DNA of 64,000 nt from Pseudomonas putida (GCA_041071465.1 CP163498.1:5908001-5972000), one strand, 5' to 3'. Shown: positions 10,398 to 19,850, counted from the first letter of the stretch. Numbers and translations are program-made. Notes: generated from the sequence alone by a model not told the origin.

Positions 10398-12842
10398 CTA
10401 CTGCCCGCGCAGGTCTTCGAAAAAGGCCTGCCTGCCATCCACTTGGCTCGACGCCCGTGGGGCCACCGCGGCATCGCCGTTGGCGGCCTCCACATGCCAG
10501 TAGCAGTGCTGCACCGCGCGGGTCACCGCCACATAGGCCAGGCGTTGCACCTCTTCCTTCTGCGCCGTATCGAACGGCTGCGCATCACCAGCCTTGCCCA
10601 AGCCGGCTTGGCGATACACCTGATTCTTGTACGGCGAGCTGGTCAGGTACTGGCAGTCACCCAGCATGAACACCGCATCGGCCTGCAGGCCCTTGGCACT
10701 GTGGTAGGTCAGTTGGCGCAGCCGACGCTGTTCGGCCGGCAGCGCCGCGTCGGCGTGCAATACGCCTTGCAGGTGCTCGGCCATCAAGGCCCTGTCGCTG
10801 CCTTTGCGGTACAGCATCATGACCGTCTCACCGCGCTGGTAATGCTCGATCAGCGTTTCGCCCAGGGCGGCCTCGTCACGGTCGAACACCTTGACCGGCG
10901 AGCCGGGCAGCTCGGCCGCCGGGCCACTGGCACGGGCTTTCTTGCCGGCAATCGCCGGGGTGCCTTTGACCAGGTGCTCGGCCGCGTCGATCACCTGCTG
11001 CTGGCAGCGATAGTTGTCGACCAGCATTACCCGCGTATTGGCCGGTGACGGGAAGGCCTTGGTGAACTCCATGAAGTACTTGGGCGAACTGCCACGCCAG
11101 CCGTAGATCGACTGCCAGTCGTCACCCACGCACAGCAGCGACGAATGCTGGGCGTGGCGCCCAGTATGCATGGCCGAGCCGCGTCGGCGGATTTCGGCGA
11201 GGCTGGCACGCAGCCAACTGACGATCTGCGGCGACACATCCTGGAACTCGTCGATCATCAGGTGCGCCAATGGCCGCAGCAACGGGTCGGGCAGCAGTTG
11301 CAGGTTTTCCGGGTTGTTTTCGCCGAACAGCGCGAACATGCGGTTGTAGCTCATCACCGGCGGCGACTGGTCCAGCAGGTGCATTTCCAGCGCTTTCCAA
11401 TACAGCGCCAGGGCTTCGAAGAACCGTGCATCACTGTCGCCGGACGGGAAGCTCATGGCCGCCACCGCGTTGTTAACGTCCAGGCCAAGGTTCTCGATGA
11501 AGTTGGCCGCGCTGACGAATGCATCCAGCAGTGGCGCCGGGGCCAATTCACCCTTGACCTTGTACTCGAAGCCGGGGCCAGCCACCGCATCGCCTGCCAA
11601 CGATGCGGCCAGGCGCCGGGCCATGGCGTAGTTGTCCAGCCAGATCAGTGGCCTGTCGCAGAAAGCCTGCAACAGCGTGCGCTTGACCGCCCACTCCGCA
11701 CGCACTGCCAGCTTGGCGCCAGGGCGCTGGTACTGCGCGCTTTCCGCCGGGTCGAAGCCCAGCACCACCAACGGCCCCTGGCCTTGCAGACGGCCATGCA
11801 CATGAAAGCGGCTGCCACGGATATCGACGGTTTCGCGGCAGGGTTCGATGCCCTTGATCGGCCAGGCACCGGCAGCGAACCACAGGTCCTCGATCACGTC
11901 GCACAGTTCATCGTCGCGCTGGGCCGCCAATTGGGTTACCTGGGCGCGCTTCTGCACGTCGGGGTTGTTCGGGTCCAGCGGTTTGAGCTGCAACGCTTCG
12001 CTGCGCAACAAGCCTACCAGCTCGGCAAAACGCGGGCTCTCGCCCAGCAAGCTGCTGTAGCACTGGTTGAGCTGCTGGCGCTGGGCGTCGTTCAGGCGCA
12101 GATCGAACGGGTTGCTGTCAGCCTCGGCTTCACGCCCTGCAGGCATCTCGTTGCCCAGTGTTTCGAATGCTCGCACCTGGCCGAAGCCCGGCAGGCTGCG
12201 CACCAGCGGCAGGATGCGCGAATGGAAGGTGCGCACCAGCTCGCGGGCCTGCACCGGTTGCAGGTTGATCTGCCACTGGGCGAAGACCTGCAACAGGCGC
12301 TTGATGAAGTCCTTACGCGACTCGCGGGTGAAGGTCACCACGGTCATTGCATCCAGCTCATAGCCCAGGTAATGGCGTAACAGCAGGATGCGCAGCACCA
12401 ACGATGTGGACTTGCCTGCCCCGGCGCCTGCCACCACGCAGGTGGAAGGGGTGTCACTGAAGATCAGCTTCCATTGCGCGGCGCTGGGCTGCGCCTCGGT
12501 AGGCAGGCGCTGGGCGACATCCGCCTTGAAGCGCTTCTTCAGCTCGGCTGTCAACGGCAGGCGCCAGTCGTCGAACAGGTTGTCGTCCTGGCCAGGCACA
12601 GCGGTTGTGTCGGGGCGCGAATCGCGAATCACCAACACCTGGCGACCAGCCTCATAGCCAGTGGCGTGGCCGAGGGACCAGGAGTCACGGTGCTGGGCCT
12701 GCAAGCGGGTCAGGCCACGCCCCAGCAGGCGGGCGACCAGGCGGCGAAACCAGGGCAACTGGGCAGGAGGGGTAAGGTCGGCGAGGGCCTGGGGTTGCTC
12801 GTGGGCCACGGTCACTCCGTTGAAAATCAAAACAACGGGCAT
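10398..12842 (-). CDS. UvrD/Rep-family DNA helicase
   Basis: Superfamily 1 helicase of up to 814 aa. Motif I is VVAGAGAGKST, motif II is LMIDEFQDVS, motif III is GDDWQSIYGWRGS, and late motifs include HSAKGLQADAV and YVAVTRA. It probably unwinds DNA in repair or recombination; it resembles the helicase IV/UvrD branch but the exact partner is unknown. A GTG at 12809 preceded by GGAG is an attractive alternative start, giving 803 aa, because the first 11 residues from the ATG at 12842 do not look conserved. It converges with the NEL gene, leaving only 4 bp between stops. Confidence 0.85.
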   Translation of the reverse strand: MPVVLIFNGVTVAHEQPQALADLTPPAQLPWFRRLVARLLGRGLTRLQAQHRDSWSLGHATGYEAGRQVLVIRDSRPDTTAVPGQDDNLFDDWRLPLTAELKKRFKADVAQRLPTEAQPSAAQWKLIFSDTPSTCVVAGAGAGKSTSLVLRILLLRHYLGYELDAMTVVTFTRESRKDFIKRLLQVFAQWQINLQPVQARELVRTFHSRILPLVRSLPGFGQVRAFETLGNEMPAGREAEADSNPFDLRLNDAQRQQLNQCYSSLLGESPRFAELVGLLRSEALQLKPLDPNNPDVQKRAQVTQLAAQRDDELCDVIEDLWFAAGAWPIKGIEPCRETVDIRGSRFHVHGRLQGQGPLVVLGFDPAESAQYQRPGAKLAVRAEWAVKRTLLQAFCDRPLIWLDNYAMARRLAASLAGDAVAGPGFEYKVKGELAPAPLLDAFVSAANFIENLGLDVNNAVAAMSFPSGDSDARFFEALALYWKALEMHLLDQSPPVMSYNRMFALFGENNPENLQLLPDPLLRPLAHLMIDEFQDVSPQIVSWLRASLAEIRRRGSAMHTGRHAQHSSLLCVGDDWQSIYGWRGSSPKYFMEFTKAFPSPANTRVMLVDNYRCQQQVIDAAEHLVKGTPAIAGKKARASGPAAELPGSPVKVFDRDEAALGETLIEHYQRGETVMMLYRKGSDRALMAEHLQGVLHADAALPAEQRRLRQLTYHSAKGLQADAVFMLGDCQYLTSSPYKNQVYRQAGLGKAGDAQPFDTAQKEEVQRLAYVAVTRAVQHCYWHVEAANGDAAVAPRASSQVDGRQAFFEDLRGQ

Positions 12843-13028
12843 GTTCGCCGCATCGACGGAAAATCGCCAGCGAATGCTTGCAGATCAGTGGATTAGGCGA
12901 TGAAGCGCATAACGCTTGGCAGCATATTCAATCCAATAAATAGATTGTTTTAAGCCGATATTTACGCTTATTTTCGATGTTTCTTTAGCGCATCATGGCG
13001 TCATTCCACTGTTTCAAGGAGCACGATC

Positions 13029-13727
13029 ATGCTGCAACTGCGACCCTTCGAAAGCCTCGGCCACGCCAACCATGGCTGGCTTGACGCCCACCACCACTTC
13101 TCCTTCGCCGAGTACTACGACCCGGCACGCATGCACTGGGGCAACCTGCGGGTATGGAACGACGACCTGATTGCAGCCGGCAGTGGCTTCCCGCCGCATC
13201 CGCACCGCGACATGGAAATCATCACCTATGTACGTGAAGGCGCGATCAGCCACCAGGACAGCCTGGGCAACAAGGGCCGTACCGAAGCCGGTGATGTGCA
13301 GGTGATGAGTGCCGGCACCGGCATCGTGCACAGCGAGTACAACCTGGAAGACGTCGATACGCGCATTTTCCAGATCTGGATCGTGCCGGAGCGCACCGGT
13401 GAAGCACCGCAGTGGGGTAGCCGGCCGTTCCCCAAAGGCGAACGTGGCGAAGGCTTCGTGACCCTGGCCAGCGGCCGTGCCGGTGATGAAGACAGCCTGC
13501 AGATTCGCACCGATGCACGGTTGGTGGCGGCCACCTTGCGTGCGGGTGAAACCGCCGAATACCGCTTCGATGCCGCACGCCGGGGTTACCTGGTGCCGGC
13601 CAAGGGGCTGGTCGAGGTCAACGGGTTGCGGGCCAAGGCGCGCGACGGCGTGGCAATCGAGCAGGAAGCAGTACTGCGCGTGACCGCTATCGAAGACAGC
13701 GAGATTGTGCTGGTGGATGTGGCCTGA
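13029..13727 (+). CDS. Pirin family protein
   Basis: Bicupin protein of 232 aa. The N-terminal cupin has the pirin metal set: HPHRDMEIITYV, then SHQDSLG, then GIVHSEYN. Pirins bind Fe(II) or Zn(II); some act as quercetin dioxygenases, others as redox-linked regulators, and the role here is not decidable. The ATG is preceded by AAGGAG. The 186 bp upstream are AT-rich (12900-13000) and hold its promoter; no operator was recognised. A REP hairpin follows. Confidence 0.9.
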   Translation: MLQLRPFESLGHANHGWLDAHHHFSFAEYYDPARMHWGNLRVWNDDLIAAGSGFPPHPHRDMEIITYVREGAISHQDSLGNKGRTEAGDVQVMSAGTGIVHSEYNLEDVDTRIFQIWIVPERTGEAPQWGSRPFPKGERGEGFVTLASGRAGDEDSLQIRTDARLVAATLRAGETAEYRFDAARRGYLVPAKGLVEVNGLRAKARDGVAIEQEAVLRVTAIEDSEIVLVDVA

Positions 13728-13749
13728 CGCCCAGCGACCTGCGTTGTTT

Positions 13750-13865
13750 GTAGGAGCGGCCTTGTGTCGCGATCGGGCTGCGCAGCAGCCCCAGCACGCT
13801 CTGCAGCGCGGCAGAAACCGAGGGGCTGCTGTGCAGCCCGATCGCGACACAAGGCCGCTCCTACA
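13750..13865. repeat. Paired inverted REP elements, likely bidirectional terminator
   Basis: Two REP units face each other: 13750-13796 and 13820-13865. Their outer arms (TAGGAGCGGCCTTGTGTCGC) are exact reverse complements. They lie between the converging pirin and SphA-like genes and can fold as one long hairpin. Related units occur at 49069-49184, 59559-59602 and 62961-63004. Confidence 0.9.
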
Positions 13866-13879
13866 GGGACCACGCAGGC

Positions 13880-14779
13880 TTAGAAGGGCAAGGTCAACTT
13901 CAACCAGTAGGCATCGCCTTGGGCGCGGTTGCGCACTTCGGTTTCCTTCGACCACTTGGCCGTCACGAACCAGCCATCCTTGCCGCTGTACTTGATCGAC
14001 GGCCCGATGGCAAAGCTGCGGCCTTTGTTGTCTTCGATGCGCTCGCCATCCAGGTTGTCGTCAGTCGTCTGCCGGTAGTAGTACCCCCCTACCCCCAGCA
14101 CCCAACCATTCCCAAGCCCCCACCCCACGGCATAATCCACATGAAATTCCTGCCCCGAGCGGTAATCGGTGGCTGGGTTGCGCCGGTTGAAGTCGTACAT
14201 CACCTTGGCATCCAGGTTGAGCCCCGCCGGGTCGACATAGCTCATCGCATACACCGGCTCGAACACCCAGTAGTTGCGCCCTGGGTTGGCCAGGTCGTTT
14301 TTGTCGTAGCGGCCGGTGGGGGCAATCATGTCGAAGGCCAGGATGCTGTGGAACTTGTCGCTGTGGTGAAAGCCCAGTGCCGGGCCGAAGATCACGTCAC
14401 CCAGGCCACTGTTGTGCTGTGACTGGCCATTGAGCGAGACCTTGACGTCCACCAGCGGCACGATGGCATGCAGCGCCAGGCTACCGCCCAGCAGGGTGTA
14501 GTCACTCACCCAGATCAGCCGGGGGACGATGGCGTTGGCCCGCACGCGAAAGTCCACCGGCAGTTTGCGCCCGTCGTTGCCACGCAGGTTGTCTGCTTCA
14601 TAGTGGTTGACGAACAGCTGGCCATAGAAGCCCGGTGGCGGCATGGCGCCGGACATGTAGTTCTCGGCCCCCAGTGGATACGAGGTGCCACCCCCTTCGG
14701 TGGCATGGGTCAAGTTGGCGGCGCCGAACAACGAGGCACACACGGCAAGGCGAAGCAGGTTCGCTAGGGTCGGGTTCAT
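13880..14779 (-). CDS. SphA-like outer-membrane protein (phenol degradation meta-pathway type)
   Basis: Secreted protein of 299 aa with a signal peptide (residues 1-24, ending THA). The mature part is rich in alternating beta strands and ends in KLTLPF, with a terminal Phe as in outer-membrane barrels. Proteins of this family sit at the ends of aromatic degradation operons and are thought to aid hydrophobic substrate entry. It is the last gene of the phenol hydroxylase cluster, 76 bp after dmpP. The ATG at 14779 is used because the signal peptide starts there. The uptake role is inferred. Confidence 0.75.
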   Translation of the reverse strand: MNPTLANLLRLAVCASLFGAANLTHATEGGGTSYPLGAENYMSGAMPPPGFYGQLFVNHYEADNLRGNDGRKLPVDFRVRANAIVPRLIWVSDYTLLGGSLALHAIVPLVDVKVSLNGQSQHNSGLGDVIFGPALGFHHSDKFHSILAFDMIAPTGRYDKNDLANPGRNYWVFEPVYAMSYVDPAGLNLDAKVMYDFNRRNPATDYRSGQEFHVDYAVGWGLGNGWVLGVGGYYYRQTTDDNLDGERIEDNKGRSFAIGPSIKYSGKDGWFVTAKWSKETEVRNRAQGDAYWLKLTLPF

Positions 14780-14823
14780 CGGGTCAACCTTTGTTGTTGT
14801 TATCGGTCGGGTGCACGCCGGCC

Positions 14824-14837
14824 CCCCGCGTTCGGGG
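14824..14837 (-). other. Short GC hairpin between dmpP and the SphA-like gene
   Basis: A CCCCG...CGGGG stem with a four-base loop in the 76-bp gap. No T-tract follows, so it may be a partial stop or an mRNA-stabilising element rather than a full terminator. Confidence 0.35.
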
Positions 14838-14855
14838 CGCCGGGCTTGAAGGTGT

Positions 14856-15917
14856 TCAGATGCGTTTGAACAGGGCCGAACGCTGGCCTTCGGCAGCACC
14901 ATCGGCAGCGCTGTAGAAGCGCTCCATGAAGATGTCGCGTTCGAACAGGCGGCCTTGCATCAGGCAGGTGATGGCCGCATCGATCATCGGTGGCGGGCCG
15001 CACAGGTAGGCCTTGTGACCGTTGAAGCGGCCATCGAAATGCTGCCTGGCCGCGTCGTGCACATAGCCGCGCACACCTTGCCACTGCTCGTCCTCAGCAG
15101 CCTGGCTAAGAGCAGGCACGTAGCTGAAGTTGGCATGGCGCTCGGCCAGCGCCTCGAACAACTCGCGGTTGTACAGTTCAGCTCGGGTACGGGCGCCCTG
15201 GAACAGTGTGATGCGCCGGGTATCGCCACGCGCCAGCAAGTCGAGAATCATCGACTGCGGGCTGGAAAGCCCCGAGCCGCCAGCGATGAAAATCAGGTCA
15301 CCCGGCTGTGAGCCGCGCACGAAGAACTGCCCGTAAGGGCCGGACAGCGCCAGCGCATCGCCCACCTTGAGCTGCTGGTGGATGTACCCGGTGGCCACGC
15401 CGCCTTCTACCAGACGCACGTGCAGTTCCACCTCGTCGGCCTGCTGGGGCGGGTTGGCCAGGGAAAACGCACGGGAGCCTTCGATACCTGGCAGCTGCAA
15501 GTTCACGTACTGCCCGGCCTGGAAGGCCATCGGCCGGTCGAGCTTGAGGTGCACGCCGCGAATGGTCGGCGACAGTTCCACCAGCTGGGTGACCACCGCA
15601 CGGTAGTCCTGCACCGGCAGGCCGGCGAAGTCCGGGTCGACATCGATGTCGGCCTCGATCACCAGGTCACTCTGCGGGATCGCGCAGCAGGCCAGCACCT
15701 TGCCCTCGTCGCGTTCCATGTCCATCAGGGCGAAGGACGATGCAGCGCCGAGGTCGACTTCGCCTTCCAGCACCTGGCATTTGCAGGTGGCACAAGTGCC
15801 GTGGCCACAGGCAAACGGCAGCCAGACGCCCTGGCGCAGGGCGGCTTCCAGGATGGTCTGGCCCTCCTCCACTTCGATCTGCTCACCGGTAGGTTCGATG
15901 GTGACTTGATAGCTCAT
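14856..15917 (-). CDS. dmpP: Phenol hydroxylase P5 reductase (2Fe-2S, FAD)
   Basis: Electron-transfer component of 353 aa passing electrons from NADH to the hydroxylase. A plant-type ferredoxin domain comes first, with cluster cysteines C37, C42, C45 and C77. An FAD domain (RAFSLANPP) and an NAD domain (IFIAGGSGLSSPQSM, YLCGPPPMIDA) follow. Length matches DmpP-type reductases. It is the sixth gene of the dmpKLMNOP-type operon, 11 bp after dmpO. Confidence 0.93.
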   Translation of the reverse strand: MSYQVTIEPTGEQIEVEEGQTILEAALRQGVWLPFACGHGTCATCKCQVLEGEVDLGAASSFALMDMERDEGKVLACCAIPQSDLVIEADIDVDPDFAGLPVQDYRAVVTQLVELSPTIRGVHLKLDRPMAFQAGQYVNLQLPGIEGSRAFSLANPPQQADEVELHVRLVEGGVATGYIHQQLKVGDALALSGPYGQFFVRGSQPGDLIFIAGGSGLSSPQSMILDLLARGDTRRITLFQGARTRAELYNRELFEALAERHANFSYVPALSQAAEDEQWQGVRGYVHDAARQHFDGRFNGHKAYLCGPPPMIDAAITCLMQGRLFERDIFMERFYSAADGAAEGQRSALFKRI

Positions 15918-15928
15918 GGCGGCATTCC

Positions 15929-16288
15929 TCAGTTGTGGCTGCCGCCCAGGCCTTCGAGGCCGGGGGTGTGCAGGTGCAGCAGGCTCTTGTGGGCAACCCC
16001 GTTGGCGGCCAGGCCACGGGCCAGGTCAGGCGTGAACGGCTGCTCGTCAAGGCGCCAGCGGGCGGCGGCAAAATCGACCTGTGCAGCATCCGGGTGCAGG
16101 GCAATGGCCGGCTTGACCACCTGTTCGATGAAGGCGGCAAAAGGCAGCGCCGGGTCCACCGGCAAGGTGAACGGTGCGCAGAACAGCAGGTGGTTTTCCC
16201 AGCACAGGTACACCAGCTGGGCGCCGTGGAAATTGGCCTGGCAGTCCAGGGGTTGGGCGGTGTAGCGGCCGATGGCGGTCACGGGCAT
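15929..16288 (-). CDS. dmpO: Phenol hydroxylase P4 subunit
   Basis: Gamma subunit of the phenol hydroxylase oxygenase, 119 aa, the usual DmpO length. It has the typical start MPVTAIGRYTAQPLDCQANF, the WENHLLFCAPFTLPV core and a HLHTPGLEGLGGSHN tail. It forms the (alpha-beta-gamma)2 oxygenase with DmpN and DmpL. It starts at 16288, 65 bp after dmpN. Confidence 0.92.
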   Translation of the reverse strand: MPVTAIGRYTAQPLDCQANFHGAQLVYLCWENHLLFCAPFTLPVDPALPFAAFIEQVVKPAIALHPDAAQVDFAAARWRLDEQPFTPDLARGLAANGVAHKSLLHLHTPGLEGLGGSHN

Positions 16289-16353
16289 GGCGTTGGTCCT
16301 CTTGTTCTTGTGAAAACCAGGGCGCAACAAGCGCGCCCTGGCAGATCGGCACT

Positions 16354-17868
16354 TCAGACAACCTTGCGTTCGGCACCCTGCAGCGCCTGCCAGCGCTGCT
16401 GTTCGGGCGAGCCCTGGTACTCGAAGTTGTCCTGGCCGGGGGTGATGTTGTAGTAGTCGCGCACCACCGACTCGACATCGCCGCCCCCGCAGTTGCCCTG
16501 CAGGATCTGGTGCACCGGCAACCAGGCCTGCACGTACTTGTCCGGCTCGAAGGCGAAGATGTCGCAGCAACCATCGGAGCAGAAGTGGTAGCGCTCGCCC
16601 TCGTGCACCAGGCTACGGTGGCTCAGTTGCGTCGGCGCATCCGGCTCGGTGAAGGCCAGCGGGATCTGGCAGATCTGGCACAGCATCGGCAGCGTCGGGT
16701 TGTAGAAGCGCTCACCGCGCGCCTGCAATTCGCGCCAATGCTCGTAGCGCGGGCGGTAGTAGCGGTCGAAGGTGTCCGGGTACTTGGCCGACAGCCAGTC
16801 CAGTTCTTCGTCGGTAGGGATCCAGGTGTGGAAGTTGGTGGCCTGGCTGTACTGGTAGAAGATCGACCAGGCCTGGTGGCTGATGTGCTCTTTGCCGATG
16901 GTGGTCTGCTCGACGTATTTCGGCGGGCGAATGCCATAGCGTTCCAGGTCCTTGAACAGCGCGCCGCCGGCCTCCTCGAAATACACCTCCCAGGCTTCGG
17001 CCCAGGACATCACTTTGTTTGGCAGCATGTAGTCCATCATCATGCCGACCAAGGTCAGCAGCCGGTAGCCGCGCCAGAACCACTTGTCGATCCAGCGTTG
17101 CACGATAGGCACGTTGTCCTCGTGCTGCTCCAGCAGGAACTTGATCACCTCCAGGCCCAGGGTCATGTGCCGGGCTTCATCGGACTGCGCCGAGAAACCG
17201 AAGGTGACCGTGGCCATGTCGCCGTTGAATGCCGCACCCGACATGAATGGCACGAACAGCAGGTTGGTCAGCACGTACTCGAACGAGAACGAAATAGCGG
17301 TAAGGAACTCGAACGGGCCCGCCGTGCGGGCATCCTCGAAGAACGACTTGGGCACCGACAGGAACCACACCCGGTCGTGCATGTGGGCAAAGTCATGCAG
17401 GCCGTTGAAGTGCTTGTTGTAGTGGCTCATGGCGTGCACCTGGGTCTGCACGTGGCGCAGCTCGTCGATGGCCTGCATCTGGCAGGCCACCCGTGCGCCG
17501 GCACCGCCAAAGTGCCGGCCAACCCGGGCAAAGCCCTGATAGGCCTGGTACTCCAGGGGTGTGACGCCACTCAGGAACAACTTCAGGGCGTTGACATAAC
17601 GGGCGTCGGAAATGTTCTGGTGGCCGTTGTTCTGGGCAAAGGCATCGAAGATGGCGTACAGCTTCTTTTCTTTTTCGGCCTGGTACTTCCAGTAGGCGTC
17701 CATGGTCAGGCGGAACGGGTCTTCCCACTTGTCCCAGTCGGTGATCTTGATGCCTTCGAACCGCTCGTAGGGGTAGATGTCTTCCTTGCTCTGGTAGCTC
17801 GGCTCCCAGCCCAGGTCACGGGTCAGGCAGCGGTACTTGTCTTTCTGGTTGAGGCGCTTGGCGGCCAT
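16354..17868 (-). CDS. dmpN: Phenol hydroxylase P3 large (alpha, di-iron) subunit
   Basis: Catalytic alpha subunit, 504 aa, that carries the di-iron centre hydroxylating phenol to catechol. Ligand candidates follow the bacterial multicomponent monooxygenase pattern: E106, E136 and H139 (DELRH), E197, and E231 and H234 (DEARH). The C-terminus has a CQIC...CSDGCC zinc-type cysteine set. The ATG at 17868 has GGGAGACC upstream; upstream in-frame codons are spurious. It sits between dmpM and dmpO. Confidence 0.95.
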   Translation of the reverse strand: MAAKRLNQKDKYRCLTRDLGWEPSYQSKEDIYPYERFEGIKITDWDKWEDPFRLTMDAYWKYQAEKEKKLYAIFDAFAQNNGHQNISDARYVNALKLFLSGVTPLEYQAYQGFARVGRHFGGAGARVACQMQAIDELRHVQTQVHAMSHYNKHFNGLHDFAHMHDRVWFLSVPKSFFEDARTAGPFEFLTAISFSFEYVLTNLLFVPFMSGAAFNGDMATVTFGFSAQSDEARHMTLGLEVIKFLLEQHEDNVPIVQRWIDKWFWRGYRLLTLVGMMMDYMLPNKVMSWAEAWEVYFEEAGGALFKDLERYGIRPPKYVEQTTIGKEHISHQAWSIFYQYSQATNFHTWIPTDEELDWLSAKYPDTFDRYYRPRYEHWRELQARGERFYNPTLPMLCQICQIPLAFTEPDAPTQLSHRSLVHEGERYHFCSDGCCDIFAFEPDKYVQAWLPVHQILQGNCGGGDVESVVRDYYNITPGQDNFEYQGSPEQQRWQALQGAERKVV

Positions 17869-17900
17869 GGTGGTCTCCCTTGTTCTTGTCGTTGTGCGGA

Positions 17901-18170
17901 TCAGTTCCAGTGCAGGGCGAAGCAGTCTTCGTCTTCCTCGACGTTGCCGCCGAGGGTGATCACGTCGATCAGCATTTCCTGCACGTCCCATTCACGGCCA
18001 AGCTTGTCTTCCACCGTGGCGCGGTGAATTTCCAGGCGCCCTTCGGCCTGCACGCGGATCATCGCCGGCTGGTGCTGCACCTGGGCATGGGGGTTGTCCT
18101 GGGTGATGGCCTCGACGATGTAGCGGGCGCTGTCGTTGTCCTGGAAGGCGATATAAACGAGGGAAGTCAT
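17901..18170 (-). CDS. dmpM: Phenol hydroxylase P2 regulatory (effector) protein
   Basis: Cofactor-free coupling protein, 89 aa, that binds the oxygenase and is needed for turnover. The sequence SLVYIAFQDNDSARYIVEAI with the central IRVQAEGRLEIHR segment is typical of DmpM and MmoB-like proteins. Its ATG overlaps the dmpL stop (ATGA at 18167-18170), giving translational coupling. Confidence 0.93.
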   Translation of the reverse strand: MTSLVYIAFQDNDSARYIVEAITQDNPHAQVQHQPAMIRVQAEGRLEIHRATVEDKLGREWDVQEMLIDVITLGGNVEEDEDCFALHWN

Positions 18171-19162
18171 GCGGCATCTCCACTGAGGCCGAGTTTTTTC
18201 AGGCGTGCGCCGAAGGCACTGTCACAGGCATCCAGCGCGTCGCGGCCGGGGCCGGCCTCGGCCAGTGGCAGCAGCGCTTGCACGGCGCGGCCGCGCCATT
18301 GGCTGACCCAGCCCTCGATCAACTGACGGTTGTGCGGGCTTTCGGCAACCACGGTCTTGACCAGGGCATCGACCCAGCGCTGGCTCTCGGCGAACCACAG
18401 GCGCATGAACTCGGTGAGCATGCCCAGCTGCCCTGCCCCGGCGGCCACCAATTGCGCGTCGAAGTGCTCGAACAACAGCGGGTACAGCAGGCCATCGCTG
18501 ACCAGGTTCTGCGCCAGGCTCAGCTCGAACCAATCGCGCAGCACCAGGCTGTCCTCCACGTAACGGCGCAGCCCTTGCCAGGCTGGCTCGTCCAGCCAGC
18601 GCTGCTTGGCTTCGGCCAGCAGTGCCAGGCCGTCGTCCTCCAGCAACAGCCCCATGCGCGACAGATATTGGGCAATGGCCAGGCGGTCCATGGCGTGGAA
18701 CATGTGCATCTGGGTGACGCTGGTGCCGAACGCGTCGGCGGCAATGCCACTGTTGTTCATGTTGGCGCCCAGTTCGGCATGGCGCAGCGGTAGCAACAGG
18801 CGCGCGATCAGGGCGCGGGTTTCGGCAGGCAGGCTGGTCAGCAGTTCGCGTTTTTCGCAGAAGGCAAAACTGTGCTCGGCGTTTTCCTGCATGCGGGCCC
18901 GGGCCTGCACGTAGGTGCCGTAGTAATACTGGCGCGGGTCGCTGACGGCGTACCAGTCGGCCATTTGCACGGCAGTGCGGCTGGGGTCGTTGAGCAGCTT
19001 GTCGGGCTGCCACAGCGGGCGGTAGTGGAAGTTGCTGGCGGCTTCGATGTCGAAGCTGGCTTCCTGATAACGGCTGGCCGGCTTGTCACCGAAACGGCGG
19101 CGGGTGTGGCTGAAGGTCTGGCGGATCGGCTCGACCGTGGCCGTCTTGATCTCGATACTCAT
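18167..19162 (-). CDS. dmpL: Phenol hydroxylase P1 (beta) subunit
   Basis: Structural beta subunit of the oxygenase, 331 aa, equal to the usual DmpL length. It has the ferritin-like helical pattern without the iron ligands. The true start is the ATG at 19162 (MSIEIKTATVEPIRQTFSHT); in-frame codons further upstream lie within dmpK. It follows dmpK by about 55 bp. Confidence 0.93.
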   Translation of the reverse strand: MSIEIKTATVEPIRQTFSHTRRRFGDKPASRYQEASFDIEAASNFHYRPLWQPDKLLNDPSRTAVQMADWYAVSDPRQYYYGTYVQARARMQENAEHSFAFCEKRELLTSLPAETRALIARLLLPLRHAELGANMNNSGIAADAFGTSVTQMHMFHAMDRLAIAQYLSRMGLLLEDDGLALLAEAKQRWLDEPAWQGLRRYVEDSLVLRDWFELSLAQNLVSDGLLYPLLFEHFDAQLVAAGAGQLGMLTEFMRLWFAESQRWVDALVKTVVAESPHNRQLIEGWVSQWRGRAVQALLPLAEAGPGRDALDACDSAFGARLKKLGLSGDAA

Positions 19163-19217
19163 GCAAGGCGTCCTGTACTTGTTGTTGTGGGGATGCAATG
19201 CGCCGGCAAGCGGCGCT

Positions 19218-19475
19218 TCACTCGTCCGCGTCGCGGCTTTCGCCATAGCGCCACTTCTGCATGTCGGCATCGACGGCAGCGGCCATCGCGGCATCCATGT
19301 GGCGCACTCGGTTGCTGGCGCAGAAGCTGGCGAAGGCAGTGCGCGGCAGGACCAGTTCGACGAACAGGTCCGGGTAACCGATGGCGAAGTCGAACTCGAC
19401 AAAGGCCGCATCCGGTTCGCTGCGTACGCGGACGTAGCGCGGCATCTGTTCGAAAGAAGGGGTGGCTGAGGTCAT
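19218..19475 (-). CDS. dmpK: Phenol hydroxylase P0 assembly subunit
   Basis: First gene of the hydroxylase operon, 85 aa. DmpK-like proteins are needed to assemble active hydroxylase, probably for iron loading. It contains RYVRVRSEPDAAFVEFDFAIGY and ends in an acidic tail. The operon's sigma-54 promoter lies about 35-50 bp upstream. Confidence 0.9.
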   Translation of the reverse strand: MTSATPSFEQMPRYVRVRSEPDAAFVEFDFAIGYPDLFVELVLPRTAFASFCASNRVRHMDAAMAAAVDADMQKWRYGESRDADE

Positions 19476-19510
19476 GCGCTGGTGCTCCGGCTGGACGTGC
19501 CAAGGGCTAG

Positions 19511-19526
19511 AGCAACGGCTGTGCCA
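19511..19526 (-). promoter_or_regulatory. Sigma-54 promoter of the phenol hydroxylase operon
   Basis: On the minus strand the site reads TGGCAC-AGCCG-TTGCT, an exact match to TGGCAY-N5-TTGCW with correct -24/-12 spacing. It lies just upstream of dmpK, and the predicted start is near 19500. Confidence 0.9.
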
Positions 19527-19636
19527 GGCACTTTCAAACCAAATAAAAATTCATTCAACTCATTGTTTTTTATGAGTTTTAATTTCTACTGACGCTAACC
19601 GGACGTGGCCCTGCCCGCACACAGAAGCCTGCCCGT

Positions 19637-19652
19637 TTGATCATTTGCTCAA
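19637..19652. promoter_or_regulatory. DmpR-type upstream activator site 1 (hydroxylase side)
   Basis: TTGATCATTTGCTCAA, an imperfect dyad like known XylR/DmpR sites. It is about 140 bp upstream of the predicted dmpK start, inside the 375-bp gap between dmpK and the activator gene. Confidence 0.75.
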
Positions 19653-19667
19653 TCGGGCCAAGGCGGA

Positions 19668-19683
19668 TGGAGCAAATGGCCAA
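19668..19683. promoter_or_regulatory. DmpR-type upstream activator site 2 (hydroxylase side)
   Basis: TGGAGCAAATGGCCAA, a weaker copy of the dyad, placed exactly 31 bp (about three helical turns) from site 1. The same 31-bp spacing recurs upstream of catA. Confidence 0.6.
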
Positions 19684-19850
19684 TGCGGCCAGCGATTGAC
19701 TTTTGCGCGGCTTTCAGGCGGTTTAGAAAAGAGAGCGACCCGGGCCTTGCCTGCAACACCGAGGTCGTTTCGGCGTGACCGATAAACCCGCCCAGCCTGA
19801 GCGGGTGCACGCCAAATCCCCATACAACTACAAGCAAGGGGCGCAAGCGA

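Noticed and set aside
13750..13865. Repeats considered as a CRISPR array
   Set aside because: Only two inverted units, no direct repeats with regular spacers and no cas genes; they are REP elements.
16174..18027. A 617-codon open frame on the plus strand over dmpN
   Set aside because: It is antisense to a clear phenol hydroxylase subunit and has no family motif; long open frames opposite real genes are expected in GC-rich Pseudomonas DNA. Similar ones at 27854-29617 and 56721-58490 were rejected for the same reason.
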